Origin: Juglans regia
Lineage: Eukaryota; Streptophyta; Magnoliopsida; Fagales; Juglandaceae
Assembly: GCF_001411555.2 (NCBI RefSeq)
Contig: NC_049909.1
Coordinates: 10,175,485 to 10,239,484 of the forward strand
DNA: 64,000 nt
Reading direction: 5' to 3'
The notes beneath the pieces were generated by a model, which saw only the letters and a program-made list of their open reading frames with translations, was not told where the DNA came from and ran no database searches. Of this stretch, positions 32,641-43,180 are shown one piece after another (the first letter of the stretch is position 1; every line of letters begins with the position of its first letter). The position numbers and the translations under genes were made by a program.

Positions 32641-35600
32641 ATTGGTCCAGCCATGGTTGATTTTTCTTTGATTTAATCTTTGAATTGGATTTGGTTGATT
32701 TTCCTTTGGCAGGGGTGATTTCACTTGGTCGAATGGGAGGACATGGTCCAGGTTGGATAGATTTCTTGTTTCCCCTTCTTGGGAGGCGCATTTCCCTGGA
32801 TTATGTAAAAAATTTCTCCCTAGATTAAGTTCCGAACATCCTCTTGGACTACGAGGATATTCATGAAGGCAGAGATATTTTAAGTTCGAGAACATGTGAT
32901 TAAAAGCTGATGGATTTAGAGAAGGAAAGAGAGTGGTGGTCCTCTTATTAGTTATCGGTTACACCCAGTTTTGTATTAGCAAGTAAACTCAAAGCTTTGA
33001 AAAAAGATTTGAGGAAATGGAATGAGGAAGTATTTGGGAATCTAGGGGATCAGAAAAGTCTCTTTTAGAGGTGCTAACTTTCTTTGATGAAAAAGAAAGG
33101 AAACTTGGCATTGCTACTGAGTTGGAAAAAATTACTCTCATGGAGGAGATTTCTTGGTGACAAAAGTCTCGGGCCCTTTGGTTGTAGGAAGGGGACAAGT
33201 AGACCAAATTTTTTCATAGAGTTGCCAACTCAAATCGAAAGTATAATGCCATAGAGGTGCTCCTTTTGAAAGGTAAAGTCATTAGGGAACAATCTGAAAT
33301 TTAGGACCACATTGTTCATTTTTATGAAATACTCGTAACAGAGCCTTATCCTTGGCGTCCTAAGGTTGACAGGTTGGAGTTCGATTCTATCAACCAGTCT
33401 AGTGCACTTTGGTTGGAGATAATGTTTGACGGGGGAGAGGTGCTCAATGTGATTAGAGGAATGGACAAAGATAAAGCCCCGAGACATGATGGCTTCTCCA
33501 TGGCATTCTTTCAGGTATGTTGGGACATTGTTAAGGATGACATCATGAAGGTTTTTCTTGAATTTCACTCATTTATGAAATTTGATAAAAGTCTTAATGC
33601 TATGTTCATTGCACTTATTCCAAAAAAAATTTGGTCAATGGAGTTGAAGGATTTTAGTCCCATCAGCCTTTTTAGTCGTGTTTATAAAATCGTCTCGAAG
33701 GTGCTTGCTAGTTGTTTGAGTGTGGTTATGGGGAAGATCATCACAAAATTTGAAAATGATTTTGTCAAGGGAAAACAAATTCTTGACTCCTGATATGAAC
33801 CCGCGGGAATGAAATCCCTTGAACCCACGGTCAATTTGAAAACTCTTCAAGAAAGTCAAAATCAAGTCAATGGATGGAGAACCTAGACCCGAAAAGAACT
33901 CGTTTCAAGAACCTAGATTATATTAAAATCTAGACCCGTTGAAGAACCCGTCTCAAGAACCCAGATTACAAAGGAGGAACGCCACAAAGGTTTTGATTTA
34001 CCTTTGATAAGTTCAAAAGTTCAATTAAGAACAAGAGGAGTAAAACTCAACTCACAATGAATAAATTCATCAAATTTCATAAACTTCTGAAAATGAGGCT
34101 ACAAAGAGTATTTAAACCAAAACCTAATTAAAACCCTAGATAAAATAAAACCCCATGTTCCAAAAATACCCTTGAGTGAAAAGTGTCGCGGCTACAGTAC
34201 GGTGCTACAGTAACTCGGCTGTAGAAACCCTAACCCTAGTTCAATAAAATAATAATTTTCCCAACATGCCCTTGCATAGGCATAAACCCAATTATGCTAA
34301 GCAAATAAAATAGGTCCTTGAAATTAATTAAATAAGTTGAAAGCCTTCAAGTGTCCAAAGCCTATAAGTCATGTTGTTGCCCTTTCCATAGCTTATGAAA
34401 TGAATCAAAGCGTAATCTTCATCGTTTAAGCCCTTGAACTTGTATTTGGCCCATCTGGAACTTGCAACATATCTTTAAGACTAGGCCCACCTTGGTTCCC
34501 ATCAACTCCGTTCTTATTGCTAATAAGTGCTTGGAGAGTAGAATCAGAGGTGGCATTTCCGGGATCTTTTGTAAATTGAATTTGGAGAAGACTTTTTACC
34601 ATTTCAACTGGAATTTCTTGGTTTATACCCTTGGTAGGTATGGTTTTGGAGAAAGGTGGTGCAATTGGATGAAATAATGCATATCTAGATTTTCAGTTTT
34701 GGTCAATGGTACACCAACTGATTTTTTTAAGCAGCTCCTAGGGATTGAGACAAGGGGATCCACTGTCTCATTTTCTTTTTGTTTTAGTTATGGATTTTGA
34801 GCAGAATGTTGAAGGTGGCGGCAGATAGGGGATTCATATCGGGCTTCTCGGTGGGCAGTCCTTTGTATGGTTGCGTTAATGTTTCTCAACTACTCTTTTC
34901 AGATGACGCTTTGATTCTTTGTGAGCCAAAGTCTGACCAGATCCATTCTTTGTGGGTTCTCCCGTTATGTTTTGAAGCTTTATCTTGTTTAAAGGTGAAT
35001 TTATCAAAGTCTGAAAGGATCTCTGTTCATTTGGTTAATAATTTAGGGGAATTGGCTGATATTTTGGGCTGAAAGTCTCCAACTTGCCTTTGAAGTATCT
35101 TGGTCTCCCTTTGGGGGCACCTAACAAATTCAAGGCTATTTGGGACGGGATTATAGAGAAGATTAAGTGTCTATTGGCTAGTTGGAATAGGATTTATTTG
35201 TCCTTATGTGGTAGAATCACTTTAATCAAGAGCACCTTATCTAATATCTAATTTTTTTTTTAAATATCTTTTTCCTTTGCCTATAGGTGTGGCCAATTGA
35301 ATGGAAAGGATATTTCATGCTTTCATGTGGGGCGGTATGGAGAATGAGAAGAAATCCCATTTGCTTTGGTGGGATAAGATTTGTACTCCTCTTTTATTGA
35401 GTGGTTTGGGGATTAAAAAGCTGAAAACTTTCAATAAGGCACTTTTAGGAAGGGGATGCTCTTTGGAGGCTTGCTATTGATGCCAAATACGGGAGTACAT
35501 AGGTAGGTTGGTGCTCCAATGAAGTAAGAGTGATATATGGCGTGGGAGTGTGAAAATTTATTTGAAATGAATGGGAGGAGTTCTTTAGAAATTTCATATT

Positions 35601-36415
35601 TAGGTGCGTTGGGGAAACTGAATCAGTTTTTGGCATGACTTGTGGTGTGAGGATGAGGCATTGAAGAATGTTTTCCCCTCTCTTTTCAAAATTGCTTTGA
35701 ATAAAGTTGCGTCCGTGGCTGATTGATTGCATGGATAATTCTGGTGGATTTATTCAGTGGTCAATAAGCTTTACTAGAGATATCCAAGATTGGGAAGTAC
35801 GGGACATTACTAATTCTTACAGCTTGCTTTATGCTTTAAACATAAATTTTGGAGGGGAGAACATATTGCTTTGGGATTAGCTTGGTAATAAGAAACTCTT
35901 AGTTAGATCTTTATACAAGGCCTTGGCGTCACATTCTCCCATTGATTTTTTTTCCTTGAAAAAATATTTGGAGATACAAGGTGCCTCTTAAGGTGGCTTT
36001 CTTTGGGTGGTTGGGTTCTCACGGAAAAATTCTAACCATTGATAAGTTAAAAAAGTTTGGTATCATTGTAATGAATTGGTGCTTTATGTGCAAAAGATGG
36101 GGCAAATCGGTAGATCATCTTATTCTTCATTGTGATGTGTCAAAGGTTTTGTGGGACAAGCTATTTGCTAAAGTGGGAATTGCTTGGGTGATGCCCAAGT
36201 GGGCAGTGAACCACTTTGCATGTTGGAGAGGGTTTCTAGGAAATCATCAAATAGCAAATGTTTGGAAGATGATTCCTCTTTGTCTTATATGGTGTATTTG
36301 GAATGAGAGGAACGGGCGCTGTTTTGACAATAGAGGACGATTGGTGGAAGGTATTAGAGTTTTTTTATTTATCAAACTTTATTGCTTTGGCTTTCTTTTG
36401 TTTTGTTTTGTTTTT
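32640..36415 (+). pseudogene. LINE 1 ORF2: endonuclease tail, reverse transcriptase, zf-RVT (broken)
   Basis: Frames give the endonuclease end ('LGRMGGHGPGWIDFLF...'), the connector '[20 protein letters not shown]' and 'GDKSLGPLVV', then RT 'MDKDKAPRHDGFSMAFFQVCWD', 'LNAMFIALIPKK...FSPISLFSRVYKIVSKVLA', and, after LTR E, 'VLIANKCLESRIRGG', 'KTFYHFNWNFL', 'VNISQLLFSDD'-type catalytic box (FSDD near 34890-34910) and 'LPLKYLGLPLGAP'. A zf-RVT domain with 'WCFMCKRWGKSVDHLILHC' is at 36090-36140. Multiple frameshifts and stops. The element is of the plant L1 type and ends at the A-rich junction with LINE 2. Confidence 0.85.
33791..34504. mobile_element. Solo LTR E (714 bp) inside LINE 1 RT
   Basis: Starts TGATATGAACCC, ends GGTTCCCATCA, flanked by perfect ACTCC duplications (33786-33790 and 34505-34509). 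Removing it and one ACTCC restores the continuous RT reading 'GKQILDS' then 'VLIANKCLES'. No coding capacity. The family is unrelated in sequence to the 2-3 kb LTRs; which superfamily cannot be said without an internal region. Confidence 0.9.
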
Positions 36416-39400
36416 TGAAAGGAAGCTCTTATATTCATTCCATTATAACAAATGTGAGATACATGAAGAGGAATCCTCTATAGTTATAATAACATCATAA
36501 ATGGAAAGAACAGCTTTTGCCAACAAGTGAGAAATTACATTGACATTTCTCCTAATATGAGAAACTTCCCACTTGGAAAGTTTTTTCAAACATTCCTTTG
36601 CTTCAACCATATACATGCTAGCATTGTTCCAAGCTTCATTTTCACTCTTCAGAGCATTGATCACTTGCAGTGCGTCCCCTTCGAGACTAACCTTCCTTAG
36701 ACCCAAATCCATCCCAACTGAGTAGCTTGTAATGTCCCATATGCTTCTGCCAACAATGGTTCTGGAAACATGCATTTACTCAATCTCATGGTAGCAATTA
36801 TATAGCCTTCACTATGCCTCACATCAACCCTTATTCCAACTTTTCCATGTATTTTGTCAACTACTGAATCCCAATTTATCTTGTATGTGTTTGGTGGAGG
36901 GGGTTCCCACTTATCTGCTGATAAGCTTCCTGGTATGGTGGTGTTGCTGCACTTCTCTTCCATCTCTAATAACAACTCTAAATTGTATCGTGCTTCCTTC
37001 ACAATGTTATTAGGATGTGTATACTCTTTATTGAAAATGTAATTGTTCATTCTCTACCATATCTTCCTTGCCACCAGTGAAAATTCCTGTAGTACCTCAG
37101 CTTCCATAGACTTCAACAGTTCCTCTATAAGTTCTAGCATAGACTTTGTGAAAAGTGATACTTTTGTAGTCTTTTTGAACATTGGCTCCACACATCCATC
37201 GCATATACAGTTCCAAATTGCATGAGTAATGGCTTCTTCTTCAATGTTACATATAGGGCACATGGGATGTTCCACAATCTGTTTCTTGAATAAATTGGAT
37301 TGAGTAGGAAGAGCTTCAAGGCATGCCCTCCATAGAAAGACCTTGTCCCCAGGGGTGGTTTTAGGCTCCAAATATGTTGGCATACTTTTTGGAACTTGTT
37401 GCTGCTAGATGTTTGTCCCTTTGTTGTCACTACCATATCCTTTTGCATGTGATATCTTTTGATAGTAAAACAACCACTTTGAGTACCCTTCCATATTAAT
37501 CTGTCAGTGCTACTCGAGGTACTGATTGGAGTCTTAACAATAATCTCTATCTCCTCGTTTTCATACTCTATTGCACCCAGTTCAATCTTCCACTACTTTG
37601 TATGAGTGTCAATCAATTCATGGACTTTGGCATTACTATCTAGAAACTTCAGAGGGCTTATAACCCTGGCTGGTGTGGAGTGAGTGGGCCATTTATAATG
37701 CCAAATCCTGACTTCCTCACTAGTACCAACTCTCCAAAAAGATCCTACTTCAATAAGGTGCTTAGCAGTTAGGAAACTTCTCCATATATAAGATGGCTTT
37801 AGACCCAGTTTGGCATTCAAGAAAGAAGTTCCATGGTAGTACTTTGCCTTTATAACTTGAGAAGCTAGAGAGTCAGGTTGTTGAATCAATATCCAACATT
37901 GTTTAGCTAACATTATATGATTAAAACATTCCAAGTCTGTAAACCCCATGCCTCTGCAGATTTGGCTTTCCCCATGGTGCTCCAAGAAACCCAGTAAATG
38001 TTTTTCTCTTTCTCTTGCTGCCCCCACAAAAAATTCTATATAACACCATTGATATTTCTAAGCAAATTGTTTGGCATCATGAAAACACTCATTATGCATG
38101 TTGGAGGAGCTTGACCTACTACTGCCTTGATAAAGATTTCCTTCCTAGCTTGAGATGTGCTTTCACTCTATGATTGTTGATTCTCATCCTCACCTTATGC
38201 AAAATACTCCTGAATGATTTTTCTCTCTACCTACCGCAGTTGGCAAACCAAGATACTTCTCATAGGGCATTACAATTCTTACACCAACAATAGAAAGTAT
38301 GAAGTCTTGGGCTGCCTTAGAAGTATTTTTGTTGAAAATGAAAGAGGTCTTCTCAAGGTTCAATCTCTATCCAGAAACTGTCTCATAAACTCTTAATAAA
38401 CTGAATAATCTGCTCCATTCAATTGAGTTAGCCTTGCAAAATAAAAGGATGTCATCAGCAAAAAATAGATGAGTCTGATTTGGCCTCTTGCAATTGGAAC
38501 CCCATGAGTCAATCTTTTACCTTCAACATTCCTAATCAAACTATTCAAGGCGTTAGCACACAAAATAAAAAGATAAGGTGATAATGGATGACCTTGTCTT
38601 ATGCCCCTAGATGGATTAAAAGATTTTTTAGGGACACGATTAACCAAAATTGAATAGGATACTGATTCAATGCACTTCATCACCAACTCTACCCAACTTT
38701 GGTTAAAACCTATTTTGCACAAAACTAATACGAGAAAACTCCACTCAATCCTATCATATGCCTTTCTCATGACAAGCTTCAAAGCCATGTAACCTTCTTT
38801 GCCTGTCATTTTGCATTTCATTGTGTGCATAGCCTCAAAGGCCACGATGATATTGTCAGTGATTAATCTGTCGGATACAAAGGCTGGCTGGTTTTGTGAT
38901 ATAATGTTTGGCAAGATCTTTTTCAACCTGTTTGCTACAACTTTGGAAGTAAGTTTATACATAACATTACAAAGAGAAGTAGGTTTGAAATCAGACACTT
39001 TAGAGTGGGGATTTCTTCGTAGGGATGAGAGTGATATATGTGTTATTTATATCACCAATACACCCATTGAAATTAAGAACATATAACACAGCCTCACTAA
39101 CCTGATCCCCCACTATGCTCCAATGCTGCTGGCAAAAGGCTGCTGGGCATCCATTTGGACCTGGTGAGCCGAGTCCATTCATTTGAAATACGACATCTTC
39201 AACCTCCTTGTAAGTGTATGGCTTGATTAGCACTTGATTCATCTCTTCACTGACTCAAGGTTCCATGGTAGCCAGGCATTCTTCAATGTTGCTACGTTCA
39301 GAGGTGGAAAAAAGTTAATGAAAGAAATTATGAAACTACTCACGTATGCCTTCTTTAGTATTTACCTCCTGACCAATATCATCTAAGAATCTTCTTATTG

Positions 39401-40096
39401 TGTTGGTTTTTCTTCTTTAGTATGCGCACTGATGAAAGAACTTAGTGTTTCTATCCCCTTCATTTAGCCACCTTTGTTTAGCTCGTTGCTTCCACTTTGT
39501 ATGCTCTTCTTCAAGTAATCTATCCACTTCCTTTTGTAGGGACTTAATTATGTCATTCATGTGCCTCTTATTCAGTTTCTGCAAGTTTGAGATCTGTGCA
39601 AGCTTGGAGTTGATCTCTCTCTTGAGTTTCCAATCTTCATTTTACTCCATTGCATCAATTGCGGTTGACATTTTTTGAGGCCTTCAGTGTTGAAGCTAAG
39701 CTTGTTATCTGCCATTCTTGGTTTTTTCCACTCATCCTCCATTATTTTATAACATTCATCTTTGTATGTCCAACTAGCTTTGAACCTGAAGGGTTTTAAA
39801 ACTTGCCCATATAAGAATTGGTTCTTTCCATTGTGATGTAGATTGGATGGGGGTCAGAACTTTAAGCAGGTAGTACATGAACTTTAGAGCTAGGAAAAAT
39901 CTTTGTCTTGACATTATTACTAAAGGCTCGATCAAGCCTCTCATTGGTAAAAGCCTCTCCAAACCTGTTATTAGACCCGATGAATTTATTCCCAACAAAA
40001 CCAATATCACTTAGACCACATGTTTCCACTGTTATTTGAAATGCTTCCATCTAATTATAGGATCTCAGAGCACCTCCATATTTCTCATTATTATTG
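36395..40096 (-). pseudogene. LINE 2: ORF2 with RT, zf-RVT and RNase H domain (broken)
   Basis: In element order on the minus strand: endonuclease 'SDIGFVGNKFIGSNNRFGEAFTNERLDRAF' (40050-39870); RT 'VLIKPYTYKEVEDVVFQMN', 'GSPGPNGCPAAFCQQHW', 'SDFKPTSLCNVMYKLTSKVVANRLK', 'GIRQGHPLSPYLFILCANAL' (39242-38500) and an FADD box at about 38470 that is in another frame; the 'GMGFTDLECFNHIMLAKQ' connector (38027-37593); zf-RVT 'SNLFKKQIVEHPMCPICN' (about 37300-37230); and a C-terminal RNase H domain 'PPPNTYKINWDSVVDK...EGDALQVINALKSE' (37050-36443). Its A-rich tail reads (CAAAA)n at 36395-36418. Frameshifts and stops inactivate it. LTR F splits its endonuclease. Confidence 0.9.
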
Positions 40097-43091
40097 TGTA
40101 ACACTCGGACCCAAAATTGGTATAGTTGGACTATGGATTTTATTTATTTATTTATTTGAGCTTGATATTTTAGGTTTTTATATTACGGACTTGAGTAGTG
40201 ATTTATTTTATTTTATTTTTATTTATTTGGAGATCTTGGCCGTTTATTTTTTTTATTTTTATTTTCCCCGCATGTTTTATTTTAATTTTTTGTTTGTTTT
40301 CTTCTCTTTCCGTCTATATTTCTTTTCACACGGCTTACCCTTCCATCCGCACACACGTCTCTTTTATCCCTAGGGTTTTTCTTTTGTTTCGCTATATTTA
40401 TTTACTTTACACTTTTCGCACACTGCTCAACCTAGCCCCTCTTGCTGTTGCATTCATCTTCCCCAAGGCTCCTCAACCCCACGTTCACCACCCTGTCGCT
40501 CCCAACCATTGTTTCACGCACACTGCCATGCGCCACCCTTCATGCGCTTTCACCTATCCAGCCATGCATACCACCAGGTGATAGCCACTGCCCGAGCCAC
40601 ATGAGAAACCGCACAACCACTCCTCCTCCTCCACACCGTGAGCCCTTCCCCTTAGCGTAGCCGTGCAGCACCTGAACCATTGCCACAAACGAGCCATGCA
40701 CGAAACACTCGAACCACATCCCGCATGACGGAAGCAACCAGCTGCGCCTTGTTGCAGCACCGTGGGACTGCCCCCACCGCCTAGTCTTTCCGTGTCATCA
40801 AACGGGAACCAACTCCACTCACACGGCAACGACACCACAAGCCACCAGACCCACCCGTTGACCCATACTCCTTAGCCGTTCAACATATAAACGCCACCAT
40901 CACCATCGTCCGTCGAAAGGAAAAGAACTGGAGCTGCTCTGTTTTGGAACCATGGAAACAGAGCATTGTCGCTCAAAGTGAGAACCATGCCTTGCCCTAG
41001 TTGCGCGACGCCGCCACCGCCAGCAGCATCAGACCACGCCGAAAAGCAAGCATCCACCACCCAGAGGTGTCCAGCGCCACTACCCGAAGCCCCCATGCAC
41101 GCTGCATGATACGTAAACTCCTCTCATCTCTCCCTCTCACTCTCTGTGCTCTCTCGCCTTTCACCCTCGCTCTCTCATTAGTTGGTCTCTCTATCTCAGT
41201 GCCCTGCCGCCGTGACCACTGTCGTCCACCGCCTAGCCCTTTGCCCTACCGCACGTTTCACTTCTCTCTCGGTGAGCCTCCGTGCGTCTATTAGTCTCTG
41301 TATCTTTTCACAGTGTTAATAGGATAGTTTAGTTGTGATGCAAGTCTTTTGGTTAAAAATAAAAACAACGTGTTTTAATTACATTATTAATCTTCGCAGT
41401 TAGTATGTTTCAAACTTTTATTTTATATACTAGTAGACTCGATTTTATTTATGTTTATAGAGACATCTTAAATATTTTAACAAGTTGTTATGTAAAGATT
41501 TATTTTAAGAGTAAATAATATTGGTGTAATGTTATTTTTACATTTTAGATATGTTTTAGTCTATTTAAAAATAGATATGGTTTATTTTAAAATATTGTGG
41601 GATAATTATATTTTTCAGTATTAAACTTCATAAGTTGTTTTCATTAATACATAGGTCTGACTTTTTAATATTTTTGTCATAGTTATTAAATCAACATAGA
41701 TGATTTTAGAAAGTGACGATTTGAAATTTTAGGTTTTGAGGATTTTAATAGGTTATTTTAGAAGCGTAGGATTGAATATCGAAATATGATTAATTGGAAA
41801 TTTACGAGAATTATGTGATTATTTATAGGTGACGAGTAATTATTGTTCGATATTTTGAGGAAAATTCAGAAAAAAACTAAGAAGTCCAGGTAAGCGGAGT
41901 TCCTATGCTAGACTTTGCATTTAAAATAAAATGAGCTGAGGTTATTTTTAGAAAATATACATATTTGATGTTGAAAAGAAATTTGAACTACCTTAGTTAT
42001 TTGTTCTGCATTACTCATGAGATTCTGTTTAAGAAGAAATTATTTTCTGTCATGACTGGTGTAGACATGAGCTTATTTTTGACATTCTGTTTCTGAACTT
42101 TGAAAAATAGAGCGAATATGAAATTTTGTGCATAAATTATGTTATGTAATGATTTTGTTCTGTTCTGAAGATTTTCTGTGCTCTGATATGATCTGATGTG
42201 ATTTTTGAAAACCTCTGGCATAACATTCTGTTTCTGTTCCGTTTTGACCGCACCACGAGTGTAAAACTGTGGCCTCTGTTCGGGTTGGTACCAACTTTTT
42301 TGTTTCTGGTGCACCCACTTTGGAAACAAAGTGGTTTTCTGCATGGTCTTTCCTATGTGCACACTCGGGGCTCCGAGAATGAATAAGGGGAAGATTCACA
42401 TTCTGTTTCTGTTCGGTTAGCTACCGGGGTTTGCACAACCTTACCACGGGGGTTAAACATGGTATTTGTTCTGATATGATAAGATAAGATGTGATATTTC
42501 AGTTTATGCTATGCCAAATGGATTTTGATTATGAATATTTTTCGAACTTTCGCTCTGATATTCTTGATAACATGTTCTAACGCTGCATTTTAAAAACATT
42601 ATTCTGATTCTGCATTCTAAAAGAAAATATTTTCATTCTGCATTCTTAACTCTGTAAATGCTCATGTTTACACACTAGTATATGTCTTCTGCTTACTGAG
42701 TTGTTGATAACTCACCCCTTATCTCCATATATTTTTCAGATAATTTTGATGGTTCAGCTGGAGAACAAGAGTATAAAGTTTAGCAAGGTGTGATGATCGT
42801 AGTGGAATAAGTGCCTGAGGGTACAAATGTTTATTTGAGAGTTGTAGTTAGTAAACTGATTTATTTTTCGGTATTTGATTTGATGAGTTGAGGATGTTTT
42901 CGAGTTTTGGAGAATTTCTAATTTATGTTATTGGGGATTTCTTTATTGTTGCCATGGAGGAACTTAGATTTTTGGATTGATTAAGTGGATTAATATTTTA
43001 TGGGATTTTCTGGATTTTATAGTTGTGTTATTTAAGTTAATTTTAAGTATTAAGAGTTAATTCTCTGGACCTTCGGGAGCGGGGCATTACA
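40097..43091 (+). mobile_element. Solo LTR F (3.0 kb) inside LINE 2
   Basis: Starts TGTAACACTCGG, ends GGGGCATTACA. Perfect TATTG duplications at 40092-40096 and 43092-43096. It has the CT-rich leader (40320-41280) with a CTCGGTGAGC donor, the GTGACGAG exon-like block, the CAG|GTAAGCGGAG donor and the TTTTTCAG acceptor. Only a single degenerate unit of the ~60 bp repeat remains (about 42430-42465). No polyprotein. Confidence 0.9.
41272..42739 (+). other. Intron-exon-intron-like block in LTR F
   Basis: Donor G|GTGAGC at 41272; acceptor TTTATAG ends 41828; exon-like piece 41829-41889 (61 nt); donor CAG|GTAAGC at 41890; acceptor TATTTTTCAG ends 42739 (850 bp). The hairpin TGAGTTGTTGATAACTCA lies at 42697-42714, about 25 bp before the acceptor. 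Confidence 0.55.
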
Positions 43092-43178
43092 TATTGAGAA
43101 TCTCATTGAACTCCCCAACACATAGCCACCCGTTGTATTCTTGGGTTTCAGAGCTTTAAGGAGCTGCCAGCTTTCATG
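43092..43178 (-). pseudogene. LINE 2 endonuclease, 5' continuation
   Basis: On the minus strand: '[16 protein letters not shown]', then after a frame slip 'WLCVGEFNEILN', the catalytic GDFNE region of LINE endonucleases. It runs straight into the part at 40096-39774 once LTR F is removed. Homology to the LINE ends at about 43178, next to the Tekay sequence. Confidence 0.75.
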
Positions 43179-43180
43179 TA

